From contig NZ_JASPDO010000019.1 in the NCBI RefSeq assembly GCF_030230605.1, positions 1 through 55,404 of the forward strand: a stretch of 55,404 bases of DNA, given 5' to 3'. Shown here one piece after another: positions 8,599 to 16,113 of the stretch. Position numbers and translations under genes: made by a program. How positions within the stretch are numbered: the stretch's first letter is position 1; the number at the start of each line of letters is the position of its first letter. This stretch comes from Brevibacterium sp. UMB1308A (GTDB lineage Bacteria > Actinomycetota > Actinomycetes > Actinomycetales > Brevibacteriaceae). The notes beneath the pieces are model-generated. The model worked only from the letters and a program-made list of their open reading frames with translations, had not been told where the DNA came from and made no database searches.

Positions 8599-9180
8599 GT
8601 GGGGCTAGCTAAGTTCTTCCAAGGGTTGCGGAAGAAGGAGCCTCAGCCGGACGACCTGTACGGAACGGGCGTCTGGCGGCAACACCGTGACCGGTTTAAT
8701 CGTGCGGTGGACAGGTTCTTCGTGACCGCGAGCCGGTTGCATGAGGAAGCGCAGGCGGGCACCACTCAGGACGCACACGTCCAGGCGGCTGAACAGATTG
8801 CCGCGCTCACGCACACGCTCAACCAGGTGGCGCAGCGGGTGGATGACTGTGCGCGCACGCTCCACACGCACGTGCCCGTCAATGAGCAAACGATTCCGGC
8901 GCAGGTGCGCACACAGGTGGGCACGCTTCCGGAGCTTATGTCTCGCGCGGCCACCAAGGTCGCCGAGGCGGCCCAGGCTGCGGCGATGGTCCGCGCCCAG
9001 GTGCGGACGACCTCGGGCGGGGTCACTGAAAACAGCGAGACAGACGAAGCCAGCCAGGCAGGCCCGGCCGAGGTGGCTGGTGTCAGCGCGGCACGAAGGT
9101 ACGTGGACGACGCGGCCAGATTAGTGGACGAATGTCACCGCATTGCGGAGCGGATCGCGTCTTCCGACAAGTCGAAATAG
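8599..9180 (+). CDS. Helical protein of unknown function downstream of bpa
   Basis: A 193-aa cytoplasmic protein with no signal peptide or membrane segment. It is rich in Ala, Gln and Arg and almost certainly all-helical, with heptad-like stretches at about 45-80 and 105-135. I do not recognise the family. The GTG start is 3 bp after the bpa stop without an obvious ribosome-binding site, so translation is probably coupled to bpa; a role with the proteasome activator is an inference from position only. Its 3' end overlaps the convergent HAD gene by 46 bp. Confidence 0.75.
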   Translation: MGLAKFFQGLRKKEPQPDDLYGTGVWRQHRDRFNRAVDRFFVTASRLHEEAQAGTTQDAHVQAAEQIAALTHTLNQVAQRVDDCARTLHTHVPVNEQTIPAQVRTQVGTLPELMSRAATKVAEAAQAAAMVRAQVRTTSGGVTENSETDEASQAGPAEVAGVSAARRYVDDAARLVDECHRIAERIASSDKSK

Positions 9181-9968
9181 TCCTGGAGCGCGGTGGCCAG
9201 GCCGTCTTCTTGAACGGTGCCGGTGATGACCGTTCCCAGGTCTTTGAGCTTCTGGCCGGCCTGTCCCATGACGATGCCGTGGGTGACCCACTCCATCATT
9301 TCGTGGTCGTTGGTGCCGTCGCCGGCCCCCACGGTGTGTTGCTGATCGACGCCGAGGTCGTTGGCGACTCGGGCCAATCCGCTGGCTTTGGAAACGCCTT
9401 CTGGCGCGATGTCCAACCAGTTGCTCCAGCCCACCGAGTAGGTGACTCCGTGCAGACCGATTTTTTCGACGGCATCTGCGAACTCTTCGCGGGACCCGTG
9501 TAGTTCACGCAACACGATGCGGGTGGCGCGCAGGGTTTTGAGTTCTGCGAACCGCACGATGTTGAGGTCGGCGCCGGCGGCCAGGTCGCCCACGGGGAAA
9601 TCCGCTGAAGCCCAGCGTTCCAGGTTCTCGTCTTCCACGAGGCACAACGAGGTGGGCAGGGCGTGGTTCATGCGTGTCAGGGCCGGTCCCGGGTTGAACG
9701 TTTCCACGTGCACCAGTTCATACCCCGTTGCAGTGTTGGGGTTGAGAGCGGCGATGACGGCGCCGTTGGACACCACCACGAACCCCTCTGTGAGGCCCAG
9801 GCGGTTAGCCACGTCGAGCGCACCCGAAAGGGAACGCCCTGTGGCGATCACAATGTGGTGGCCCTGTTCCCGGCACGCACGGATCGTCCCGCGCACACGG
9901 TCCGAAAGTTTGTCGTCATAGTCGACAATCGTGCCGTCGATATCGAGTGCGATCAGGTGCGGGGTCAC
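9135..9968 (-). CDS. Cof-type HAD-family phosphatase
   Basis: A 277-aa HAD-superfamily hydrolase of the Cof/IIB class, which dephosphorylates small phosphorylated metabolites; the substrate cannot be told from sequence. Motif I is DIDGT (9-13, nucleophile Asp 9), motif II is ATGRS (about 43-47) and motif IV is GDGTNDHEM near 225. The GTG start follows GGAGG by about six bases. It lies 24 bp downstream of serS on the same strand, so the two are probably cotranscribed. Its 3' end overlaps the gene downstream of bpa, tail to tail. Confidence 0.9.
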   Translation of the reverse strand: MTPHLIALDIDGTIVDYDDKLSDRVRGTIRACREQGHHIVIATGRSLSGALDVANRLGLTEGFVVVSNGAVIAALNPNTATGYELVHVETFNPGPALTRMNHALPTSLCLVEDENLERWASADFPVGDLAAGADLNIVRFAELKTLRATRIVLRELHGSREEFADAVEKIGLHGVTYSVGWSNWLDIAPEGVSKASGLARVANDLGVDQQHTVGAGDGTNDHEMMEWVTHGIVMGQAGQKLKDLGTVITGTVQEDGLATALQDYFDLSEDAIRSAMR

Positions 9969-9992
9969 TGAGCCTCCTGGGATGTGGGGGAA

Positions 9993-11279
9993 CTAGAAAA
10001 CTTCGCCGTCGGGGCCGTATGCCTTCATGCCACCCAGGTATGGCTGCAGGGCGGCCGGGATTGCGACAGAGCCGTCGGCCTGCTGGTGGTTTTCCAGGAT
10101 GGGTACCAGCCAGCGCGTGTTGGCCATGGTCCCGTTGAGCGTTGCCACAGGAACGGTCTGTCCGTCCGAGGTGCGCTCCCGGACCTTGAGGCGGCGGGCC
10201 TGGAAAGAGGTGCAGTTCGAGGTCGATGTCAGTTCACGGTACGTGTTCTGGGTGGGGACCCAGGCTTCGCAGTCGTACTTGCGGGCAGCGGAATCACCCA
10301 GGTCACCGGCAGCAATGTCGATGACTCGGTAGGGCAGTTCGCACGCCTGCAGCATCTGTTCCTGGAGTGACAGCATGCGGAGGTGTTCGTCTTCTGCGTC
10401 GTCTTGGTGGACGTAGGAGAACATTTCGACTTTTTGGAACTGGTGGACACGAATAATCCCACGCGTGTCCTTGCCGTAAGAGCCGGCTTCGCGGCGGTAG
10501 CAAGACGAAATGCCACCGAACCGGATGGGCCCGTCTGACAGGTCGATGATTTCGTCCATGAAGTACCCGGCGAGTGGAACCTCGGAGGTTCCGACCAGGA
10601 ACAGGTCGTCTGCTTCCAAGCGATACACTTCGTCAGCGTGCTCGCCCAGGAATCCGGTGCCACCCATGACTTCTGGTTTCACCAGGGTGGGCACAACCAT
10701 AGGGGTGAAACCTGCGCTGATGGCGGTGTCCATGGCGAGGTTGAGGAGCGCCATCTCCAAACGTGCGCCAAAACCGGTGAGGAAGTGGAAGCGTGAACCG
10801 GAAACTTTGGCACCGCGAGTGGTGTCGATGGCTTTGAGGCGTTCCCCGATTTCCAAGTGATCAACTGGTTCGAAACCGTCAGCGGAGAAGTCGCGGACAG
10901 TGCCCTCCCGGCGCAGCTCCACCGAATCTTCTTCGCCACCGGACGGCACACCGTCGATGATGAGGTTGGGAAGCTTCATGAGGATGCGTTCGAAGTTCTG
11001 CTGAGCCTCGTCATTGTCAGCCTGCAAAGCCTTTACACGGTCAGACATCTCTTTGGCTTCAGCGACGAGCTTTGCCTTTGCGTCCTTGTCTTTTTCAGAC
11101 GCAACTTTCTTGCCGAACGCTTTTTGCTGAGCGCGGATCTCTTCAAACTCCGCAATAGCGGATCGGCGGGCTGAGTCAGCCGCCAAAATCTGGTCGACGA
11201 GTTCGACACTGGCCCCACGCGCACGCTGTGAAGCCTTGAAAATTTCCGGGTTCTCTCTGAGCTGCACTAGATCGATCAC
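9993..11279 (-). CDS. serS: Seryl-tRNA synthetase
   Basis: Charges tRNA-Ser (and tRNA-Sec where present) with serine. The 428-aa length is typical. The N-terminal ~100 residues form the antiparallel coiled-coil arm that holds the long variable arm of tRNA-Ser. The class II core follows: GTSEVPLAGYF (about 239-249), motif 2 in FQKVEMFSYV, the TSTSNCTSFQARRLKVR segment and motif 3 in NGTMANTRW near 386. GTG start. It is divergent from the lipid-kinase gene with a 91-bp gap and is probably in an operon with the HAD phosphatase. Confidence 0.96.
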   Translation of the reverse strand: MIDLVQLRENPEIFKASQRARGASVELVDQILAADSARRSAIAEFEEIRAQQKAFGKKVASEKDKDAKAKLVAEAKEMSDRVKALQADNDEAQQNFERILMKLPNLIIDGVPSGGEEDSVELRREGTVRDFSADGFEPVDHLEIGERLKAIDTTRGAKVSGSRFHFLTGFGARLEMALLNLAMDTAISAGFTPMVVPTLVKPEVMGGTGFLGEHADEVYRLEADDLFLVGTSEVPLAGYFMDEIIDLSDGPIRFGGISSCYRREAGSYGKDTRGIIRVHQFQKVEMFSYVHQDDAEDEHLRMLSLQEQMLQACELPYRVIDIAAGDLGDSAARKYDCEAWVPTQNTYRELTSTSNCTSFQARRLKVRERTSDGQTVPVATLNGTMANTRWLVPILENHQQADGSVAIPAALQPYLGGMKAYGPDGEVF

Positions 11280-11370
11280 GTCTTTAGCCTACCTGTTCAG
11301 CAGATTCGTCTGGTGCCCACATCACAAAAACTGGTGTAAGTACTCAGACAAGTCTGGTGTACTTAGGTTT

Positions 11371-12495
11371 ATGAACCTCACCGGATGGATCGTTCTGGCT
11401 GTCGCTGTTGTCGTAGCGCTCGTCGTGGGCTACCTCGTAGGTGCCGCGCGAACCAGAAGCACCCTCAACCAACTCCAGGAGCCGGAGCAGGCTGCGCTGG
11501 AAACGACCTCGGCGGCGGGATCCTCCGAAACAACAGCCCAGTCGCAACGCCGGGCAGCTATCATTTACAACCCTACAAAGAGCGAGATGGACACGCTGAA
11601 GTCCGTGGCTGCGACCGTGTTCCGCAACGAAGGGTGGGACGAACCGCTTTTCATTGAGACAACAAAGGATGACCCCGGAACGTCCATGGCGCATGAGGCG
11701 CGTGAAAAGGGCGCCGAGGTGGTAATCGCGGCTGGTGGTGACGGCACCGTGCGTGCGATCGCGCAGGCGTTGGCTGGCACTGAGGTTCCCATGGGCATCA
11801 TTCCGATGGGAACGGGAAATCTGTTGGCGAGGAATCTGGCAGTTCCGCTCAACCGGTTTGAATGGGCGATTCGGATTGCGCTGTGGGGGCAGGATCGGGT
11901 GATTGATGCAGCACACTTGCGCACGTCCCCCGATGGCGATGACACGGTGTTTACGGTGATGGCGGGGATCGGGTACGACGCGACCGTGATGTCGAATACG
12001 AGCGAAAACGCTAAGGCCAGGATTGGGTGGCTGGCGTATGTCAGGCAGGGGTGGCGGCAGCTACTGGGGAAGCCCACGGAGGTGCGTATCCAGTTTGACG
12101 ACGGAGAAGAAGAGACACGGAAGATTCGGTCGATTCTTGGCGGGAACTGCGGAAAAGTGCAGGGCGGGATTGAGCTGATTCCCGGTGCTGTGATCGATGA
12201 CGGGTACCTGGATGTGCTGACGGTGACGCCCCGCAATGTTGCGGAGTGGGCCAGCGTGGTCACGTCGATTGCTGGGCGCTCACGCAAGGGTGTGCACGCG
12301 GATGTGACAAAGTGCCGTTCGGTGACGGTGCGTGCGGAGAAGAAACTGGATGTGCAGGTCGACGGGGATGTTTTGGGTGAGACTGACTTCCTTGAGCTGT
12401 CGGTCCAGCCGAACGCGCTAAAAGTTCGTACGCCCAGCCCTGAGCAGGAGCGACGTATAAGGTTGGATGCGCTTTCGTTGGGAATTGGTAGGTAG
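11371..12495 (+). CDS. Diacylglycerol kinase-family lipid kinase with N-terminal membrane segment
   Basis: A 374-aa protein. Residues 5-27 are a single membrane segment (GWIVLAVAVVVALVVGYLVG), followed by a short polar linker and the DAGK catalytic domain. The catalytic domain has IIYNPTKSEMDTL, the nucleotide loop AAGGDGTVRAIAQALAG and PMGTGNLLARNL, as in DgkB/YegS-like kinases. It probably phosphorylates a membrane lipid such as diacylglycerol or a sphingosine-like molecule; the exact substrate is unknown. The frame is open further upstream, but hydrophobic start ATG 11371 with weak AGG nearby fits best and leaves room for divergent promoters with serS. Confidence 0.88.
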   Translation: MNLTGWIVLAVAVVVALVVGYLVGAARTRSTLNQLQEPEQAALETTSAAGSSETTAQSQRRAAIIYNPTKSEMDTLKSVAATVFRNEGWDEPLFIETTKDDPGTSMAHEAREKGAEVVIAAGGDGTVRAIAQALAGTEVPMGIIPMGTGNLLARNLAVPLNRFEWAIRIALWGQDRVIDAAHLRTSPDGDDTVFTVMAGIGYDATVMSNTSENAKARIGWLAYVRQGWRQLLGKPTEVRIQFDDGEEETRKIRSILGGNCGKVQGGIELIPGAVIDDGYLDVLTVTPRNVAEWASVVTSIAGRSRKGVHADVTKCRSVTVRAEKKLDVQVDGDVLGETDFLELSVQPNALKVRTPSPEQERRIRLDALSLGIGR

Positions 12496-12587
12496 CTTTC
12501 TGGCTTTGAGTCGATTGTGTTGGGCGGAGATTTTTCGAATGCCCAGCGCTTCACGTTTCTAACGTTAATTATCTGCGTCGGCCGAGA

Positions 12588-12617
12588 TTGAGAATTTACA
12601 TAGCCTCCCTATATAGT
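12588..12617 (+). promoter_or_regulatory. Promoter for a leaderless marR message
   Basis: TTGAGA (12588-12593), an 18-bp spacer and TATAGT (12612-12617) place the transcription start at about the ATG at 12624. A small palindrome TAACGTTA at 12560-12567, just upstream, could be an operator for the MarR protein. Sequence-based only. Confidence 0.5.
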
Positions 12618-12623
12618 GTCGCT

Positions 12624-13085
12624 ATGCATTCTGACGGACCGCCTTTTAAACACGACGGGAAAACACTGGACAGCCTCGCTTATGAGCTCGTGGCGAACAG
12701 TTCAAGTTTTAGACGTGCATACGCACGCGGCCTAGATGGGCGGCGTTCGCTCATTGCAATTCGGGTCCTTGCCAACCTTCAATCCGGAGGGCCGCTTCGC
12801 ATAGGCGAACTCGCCACGCGTGAAGCGGTCACCCAGCCCACAATGACCGGGATTGTCAACCGCCTCGTAGCCGATAACCTCGTGGAACGTCGTGCCGACT
12901 CCCACGATGCTCGCGCAAGCGCGGTCACGCTGACAGATACCGGTCGGCAGGAACTCGAGCGGGCCCGCACCGCAGCAGCTCAATCCGTACGCCCTGCGCT
13001 CGAGACCCTCAGCCCCGACGACCTCGAAATCCTTCAACGCGCAACGAACCTCCTCGGCAGACTCGGCGACACCCTCACCAAATAA
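12624..13085 (+). CDS. MarR-family transcriptional regulator
   Basis: A 153-aa winged-helix regulator with the helix-turn-helix at about 54-80 (RIGELATREAVTQPTMTGIVNRLV) and the wing RRADSHDARASAVTLT. MarR proteins usually repress an adjacent exporter and release DNA on binding a phenolic or drug ligand. An earlier in-frame ATG at 12588 overlaps the -35 box, and a -10 box sits about 12 bp before ATG 12624, so the later start, probably leaderless, is chosen. The MFS transporter starts 36 bp downstream and is the likely target. Confidence 0.9.
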   Translation: MHSDGPPFKHDGKTLDSLAYELVANSSSFRRAYARGLDGRRSLIAIRVLANLQSGGPLRIGELATREAVTQPTMTGIVNRLVADNLVERRADSHDARASAVTLTDTGRQELERARTAAAQSVRPALETLSPDDLEILQRATNLLGRLGDTLTK

Positions 13086-13121
13086 CGCAATCCGCCCACT
13101 TCGATTGGAGACCATATCCGC

Positions 13122-14438
13122 ATGTCCCCCACACCCCCTCGCTCCAAGAAGCCAAACAGCACTGAACTCAGCGACACTGAAGCTCAGAAAAAAGGAAACC
13201 GGCCCTCAATCTTCCATCAGCCGAGCGCGGTGTGGGCAATTTCTTTCGCCTGCATGGTGTCGTTCATGGGGATTGGTCTCGTTGACCCGATTCTTCCCGC
13301 GATCAGCCGCGAACTGAATTCGACTCCTTCCCAAACGATGCTCCTGTTTACGAGCTACCTTCTGGTCACTTCCGCTGCAATGTTCTTCGCTGGTTTCATT
13401 TCAAGCCGGCTCGGCGTAAAACGCACGCTCACCGTAGGGTTGGCTCTCATCGTGCTTTTCGCGACACTCGCTGGTACCGCAGGGAGCGTTGACGCGATTA
13501 TCGGTTTCCGAGCCGGTTGGGGGCTAGGCAACGCACTCTTTATTTCGACGGCGCTCGCGGCAATCGTTGGCGCAGCTTCAGGAGGATCAGGCCAGGCCAT
13601 TATTCTCTATGAGGCAGCGCTCGGAGTTGGCTTAGCAGTCGGCCCACTTGTCGGAGGAGCCCTTGGTTCGATCTCATGGAGAATGCCGTTCTTTGGCACA
13701 GCGGCGCTTATGACGATTGGGCTTGCTGCGGTTATCGCCCTTTTACCAAAACCCGCCAACACCGCCACAAAAACTTCTCTTTGGGCAGGCTTTAAAGCGC
13801 TTCGTCGCCCACAGCTGCTCCTCTTGAGCACCGTAGCCTTGTGTTACAACTTCGGATTCTTCACACTCCTCGCCTATTCGCCGTACCCTCTCGAAGCAGC
13901 CGCGAAGAGTGTCGGAGTTTCGTTTGGTGCACACGAGCTGGGGCTTGTGTTCTTTGGGTGGGGTCTTGCACTTGCTTTCACCTCGGTGCTTGCGGCGCCG
14001 CGCTTGACCCGCAGGTTCGGGCTCCTCCCGGTACTTTCGATCAACTTTGCCATGTTTGCCGCGTGCCTCATCACTATGGCAATTGGAGCCCACAGCTTGC
14101 CGACACTTGTTGGTACAGTCGTCGCGGCCGGATTGTTTCTCGGCGTTCTCAACACTGCACTCACTGAGGCGGTCATGGAGGCCACTGACCTTCCACGCAG
14201 TATCACAAGCTCAACGTACTCCGGCGTACGGTTCTTAGGTGGAGCAGTCGCGCCTCTCGTTACTGGCCCACTCGCAGAAATAGCAGGTGCGGGAGCACCC
14301 TACTGCCTAGCAACAGCCGCTGTGCTTGGGTCAATGGTTATTCTCGTCAGCGGACGCGGACTTCTTGCAGACATCGACCGCCCGCACGTCACCTCGCGAG
14401 AAGAGGCTTCGGCTATTACGGCGGGCGACGAGGTTTAG
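13122..14438 (+). CDS. MFS drug/metabolite exporter (DHA1-like)
   Basis: A 438-aa protein with a polar ~35-aa N-terminal tail and about 12 hydrophobic segments. It has the MFS loop 2-3 motif GFISSRLGVKRTL at about 89-101 and the family-typical GIGLVDPILPAISREL near the first helix. The layout fits 12-helix DHA1 H+ antiporters. The substrate is unknown; drug or organic-acid efflux is inferred from cotranscription with a MarR regulator. No signs of damage. Confidence 0.9.
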   Translation: MSPTPPRSKKPNSTELSDTEAQKKGNRPSIFHQPSAVWAISFACMVSFMGIGLVDPILPAISRELNSTPSQTMLLFTSYLLVTSAAMFFAGFISSRLGVKRTLTVGLALIVLFATLAGTAGSVDAIIGFRAGWGLGNALFISTALAAIVGAASGGSGQAIILYEAALGVGLAVGPLVGGALGSISWRMPFFGTAALMTIGLAAVIALLPKPANTATKTSLWAGFKALRRPQLLLLSTVALCYNFGFFTLLAYSPYPLEAAAKSVGVSFGAHELGLVFFGWGLALAFTSVLAAPRLTRRFGLLPVLSINFAMFAACLITMAIGAHSLPTLVGTVVAAGLFLGVLNTALTEAVMEATDLPRSITSSTYSGVRFLGGAVAPLVTGPLAEIAGAGAPYCLATAAVLGSMVILVSGRGLLADIDRPHVTSREEASAITAGDEV

Positions 14439-14456
14439 CACGCGAACAGGCTCAAC

Positions 14457-14480
14457 TGTGACCAAAATGATCACAAGTTG
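14457..14480 (+). promoter_or_regulatory. Conserved upstream motif of LPXTG genes, copy 1
   Basis: TGTGAMCAAAAYGWTCACA followed by AGTTG. This copy and the one at 16029 agree at 21 of 24 positions, and a looser copy lies at 20164. It sits 87 bp before the start of the first LPXTG gene. The inverted TGTGA...TCACA arms suggest a protein-binding site, but the 9-bp spacing is not that of a CRP/GlxR site. Confidence 0.5.
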
Positions 14481-14566
14481 CGCGGATCTCACGGCGGGTT
14501 GATTCTAAGTGTGAGAAGTCACTTTTGACCCCTCGATTCCGTTGCTTATTAAACCTAAGGATTCGC

Positions 14567-15955
14567 ATGAAGAAGCTCGTTCTTGCGCCGGCCGTTGCTT
14601 TGGTTGCTGGTGCTATCGCATTTTCCGGCACTCCTGCATTCGCCGCCCCCACCACCGAATGCTCCAACAACACCCTGAACGCCAAGGAAGGCGCTCAGTG
14701 CGTCATCACGCTTGACGCTGACGCGGTTAAGAAGGCCGGCAAGGTTTCGATCACTGTTTCGAACCTGCCTGAGGGCGCCAAGATCAAGTCGGTGGACGCT
14801 CCTAACAGCTCTGACCCAAGCCTCAAGCTGGCTACGACTGTTGACGAGCTTGCTAAAACACCTACGTTCAAGGTGTACGGGGTAGACGGCATTACTGGCG
14901 ACGGAGAAACGAAAAACCCCAATGGCGACTACACGGTTACCGTCACCCTTGAAAACGGCACCACTGTCGACGCCGGTGTTGTTCGTTACGTCGACAAGAG
15001 CAAAGAAGCTTCAGCCCCTGCTTACATGGAGCCGAAGAATGGTGGCCTCCAGTACGCTAAGTCTTTCCGCTCTACAGGCTCGGTGATCACGTACACGAAC
15101 CTCGAAGCGAACAAGGACTTCACTTGGGTCCTCGAACACAAGCAGTCCGGTAAGACCTCAACTGGAACATTCCGCTCGAACAAAGACTCGAAGGCTGGCG
15201 GCTCCTTCATTGTGAAGCTCGACGGTGCTGACAAGATGTCTGACGACGAACTCAAGGGTGACTACACAGTGGCCCTGAAGGACGAGTCGGGCAAGACTCT
15301 AGACCTGTCGACCAAGCTCTTTATCGTTCTCGAAGCTCCTCGGGTTGACCCAGAAAACCCTGGTGAAGGTGACCAGCCTGGTGAGGAGGCTGCTGAGTAC
15401 GGTCTGAAGGTTTCGCCTAAGGAGCTTAAGCCTGCTGACTTTGTGAACAAGGACAAGGGTGTTCAGCTGACTGTTACTGGGCTGAAGCCAAACGAGAAGT
15501 TCAACTACTCCGTGTCCAAGCAGGACGGCGGAAAGGTCGAGAACCTTTTCAAGGAAGTACAGGCCAACAAGGACGGTGTCTGGTCACACACTGTCTACGG
15601 AATTAAAGGTAGCAACGGACTCGACGGGTTCCTGGGAACCTACAAGGTCACCATTAAGAGCGAAGAAGGCGTCCTGACCGACTCCTTCAAGGTCACCAAC
15701 ACCCCTGGCAAGAAAGACGAAGCTAAGCCAGGCGACAAGGGTGGCGACAAAGACAAGGGTGACGGTAAGAACAAGGGCGAAGCTAAGGGCGGAGACAACA
15801 ACTCCGGTAAGAGCAACAACGCCAAGGGCAACGACGGCAAGTCCTCGAACACCTTGCCACGCACCGGTATGGAGCTTTCCGGCCTGATCGCCGGTGGAGC
15901 GCTCCTCACCGTAGGTGCAGCAACCGTTCTGGTAACCCGCCGCCGCACCAAGTAA
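14567..15955 (+). CDS. LPXTG-anchored surface protein 1
   Basis: A 462-aa secreted wall protein. The signal peptide is MKKLVLAPAVALVAGAIAFS with cleavage expected after AFA (about 28). Two beta-rich (Ig-like) regions follow, then a ~100-aa module from AAEYGLKVSPKEL to TDSFKVTN, a Lys/Gly/Asp-rich flexible linker (KPGDKGGDKDKGDGKNKG) and the sorting signal LPRTG plus hydrophobic segment plus RRRTK. Sortase should attach it to peptidoglycan. No sortase gene is in the window. The frame is open upstream, but ATG 14567 begins the signal peptide and is preceded by CTAAGG. The last ~190 codons and the terminator are nearly identical to the next gene. Ligand or adhesive role unknown. Confidence 0.92.
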   Translation: MKKLVLAPAVALVAGAIAFSGTPAFAAPTTECSNNTLNAKEGAQCVITLDADAVKKAGKVSITVSNLPEGAKIKSVDAPNSSDPSLKLATTVDELAKTPTFKVYGVDGITGDGETKNPNGDYTVTVTLENGTTVDAGVVRYVDKSKEASAPAYMEPKNGGLQYAKSFRSTGSVITYTNLEANKDFTWVLEHKQSGKTSTGTFRSNKDSKAGGSFIVKLDGADKMSDDELKGDYTVALKDESGKTLDLSTKLFIVLEAPRVDPENPGEGDQPGEEAAEYGLKVSPKELKPADFVNKDKGVQLTVTGLKPNEKFNYSVSKQDGGKVENLFKEVQANKDGVWSHTVYGIKGSNGLDGFLGTYKVTIKSEEGVLTDSFKVTNTPGKKDEAKPGDKGGDKDKGDGKNKGEAKGGDNNSGKSNNAKGNDGKSSNTLPRTGMELSGLIAGGALLTVGAATVLVTRRRTK

Positions 15956-16027
15956 GGCACAACACTCGTCGCTACGAGTAGCGGCAACATGTGGGGTCTG
16001 AGCAATTGCTCAGACCCCACATTTTTT
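15377..16027 (+). repeat. ~650-bp direct repeat, copy 1 (3' half of LPXTG gene 1)
   Basis: From CCTGGTGAGGAGGCTGCTG to the T-run of the terminator this stretch is nearly identical to 16951-17603, differing by scattered substitutions and 2 bp in length just after the stop codon. The identity includes synonymous sites and non-coding DNA, which points to recent duplication or gene conversion. Confidence 0.9.
15991..16027 (+). terminator. Terminator of LPXTG gene 1
   Basis: A perfect 30-bp palindrome (GTGGGGTCTGAGCAA and its complement, 15991-16020) is followed by ATTTTTT. It is identical to the terminator after the second LPXTG gene. Confidence 0.9.
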
Positions 16028-16028
16028 G

Positions 16029-16052
16029 TGTGAACAAAACGTTCACAAGTTG
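16029..16052 (+). promoter_or_regulatory. Conserved upstream motif of LPXTG genes, copy 2
   Basis: TGTGAACAAAACGTTCACA followed by AGTTG, 62 bp before the start of LPXTG gene 2 and immediately after the terminator of gene 1. Matches copy 1 at 21 of 24 positions. The GTGAACAAAACG core also occurs inside the 65-bp dispersed repeat at 28.5 and 46.2 kb. Confidence 0.5.
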
Positions 16053-16113
16053 TCCGAAGTCACACATAGTTCCATCATGGTGGGGTACGTGTATGGACGA
16101 TTGAAGGAAACTG

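Noticed and set aside
14457..14475. A CRP/GlxR-type operator (TGTGA...TCACA) before the first LPXTG gene
   Set aside because: The arms are 9 bp apart, not the 6 bp these regulators need, so I list it only as a motif of unknown binder.
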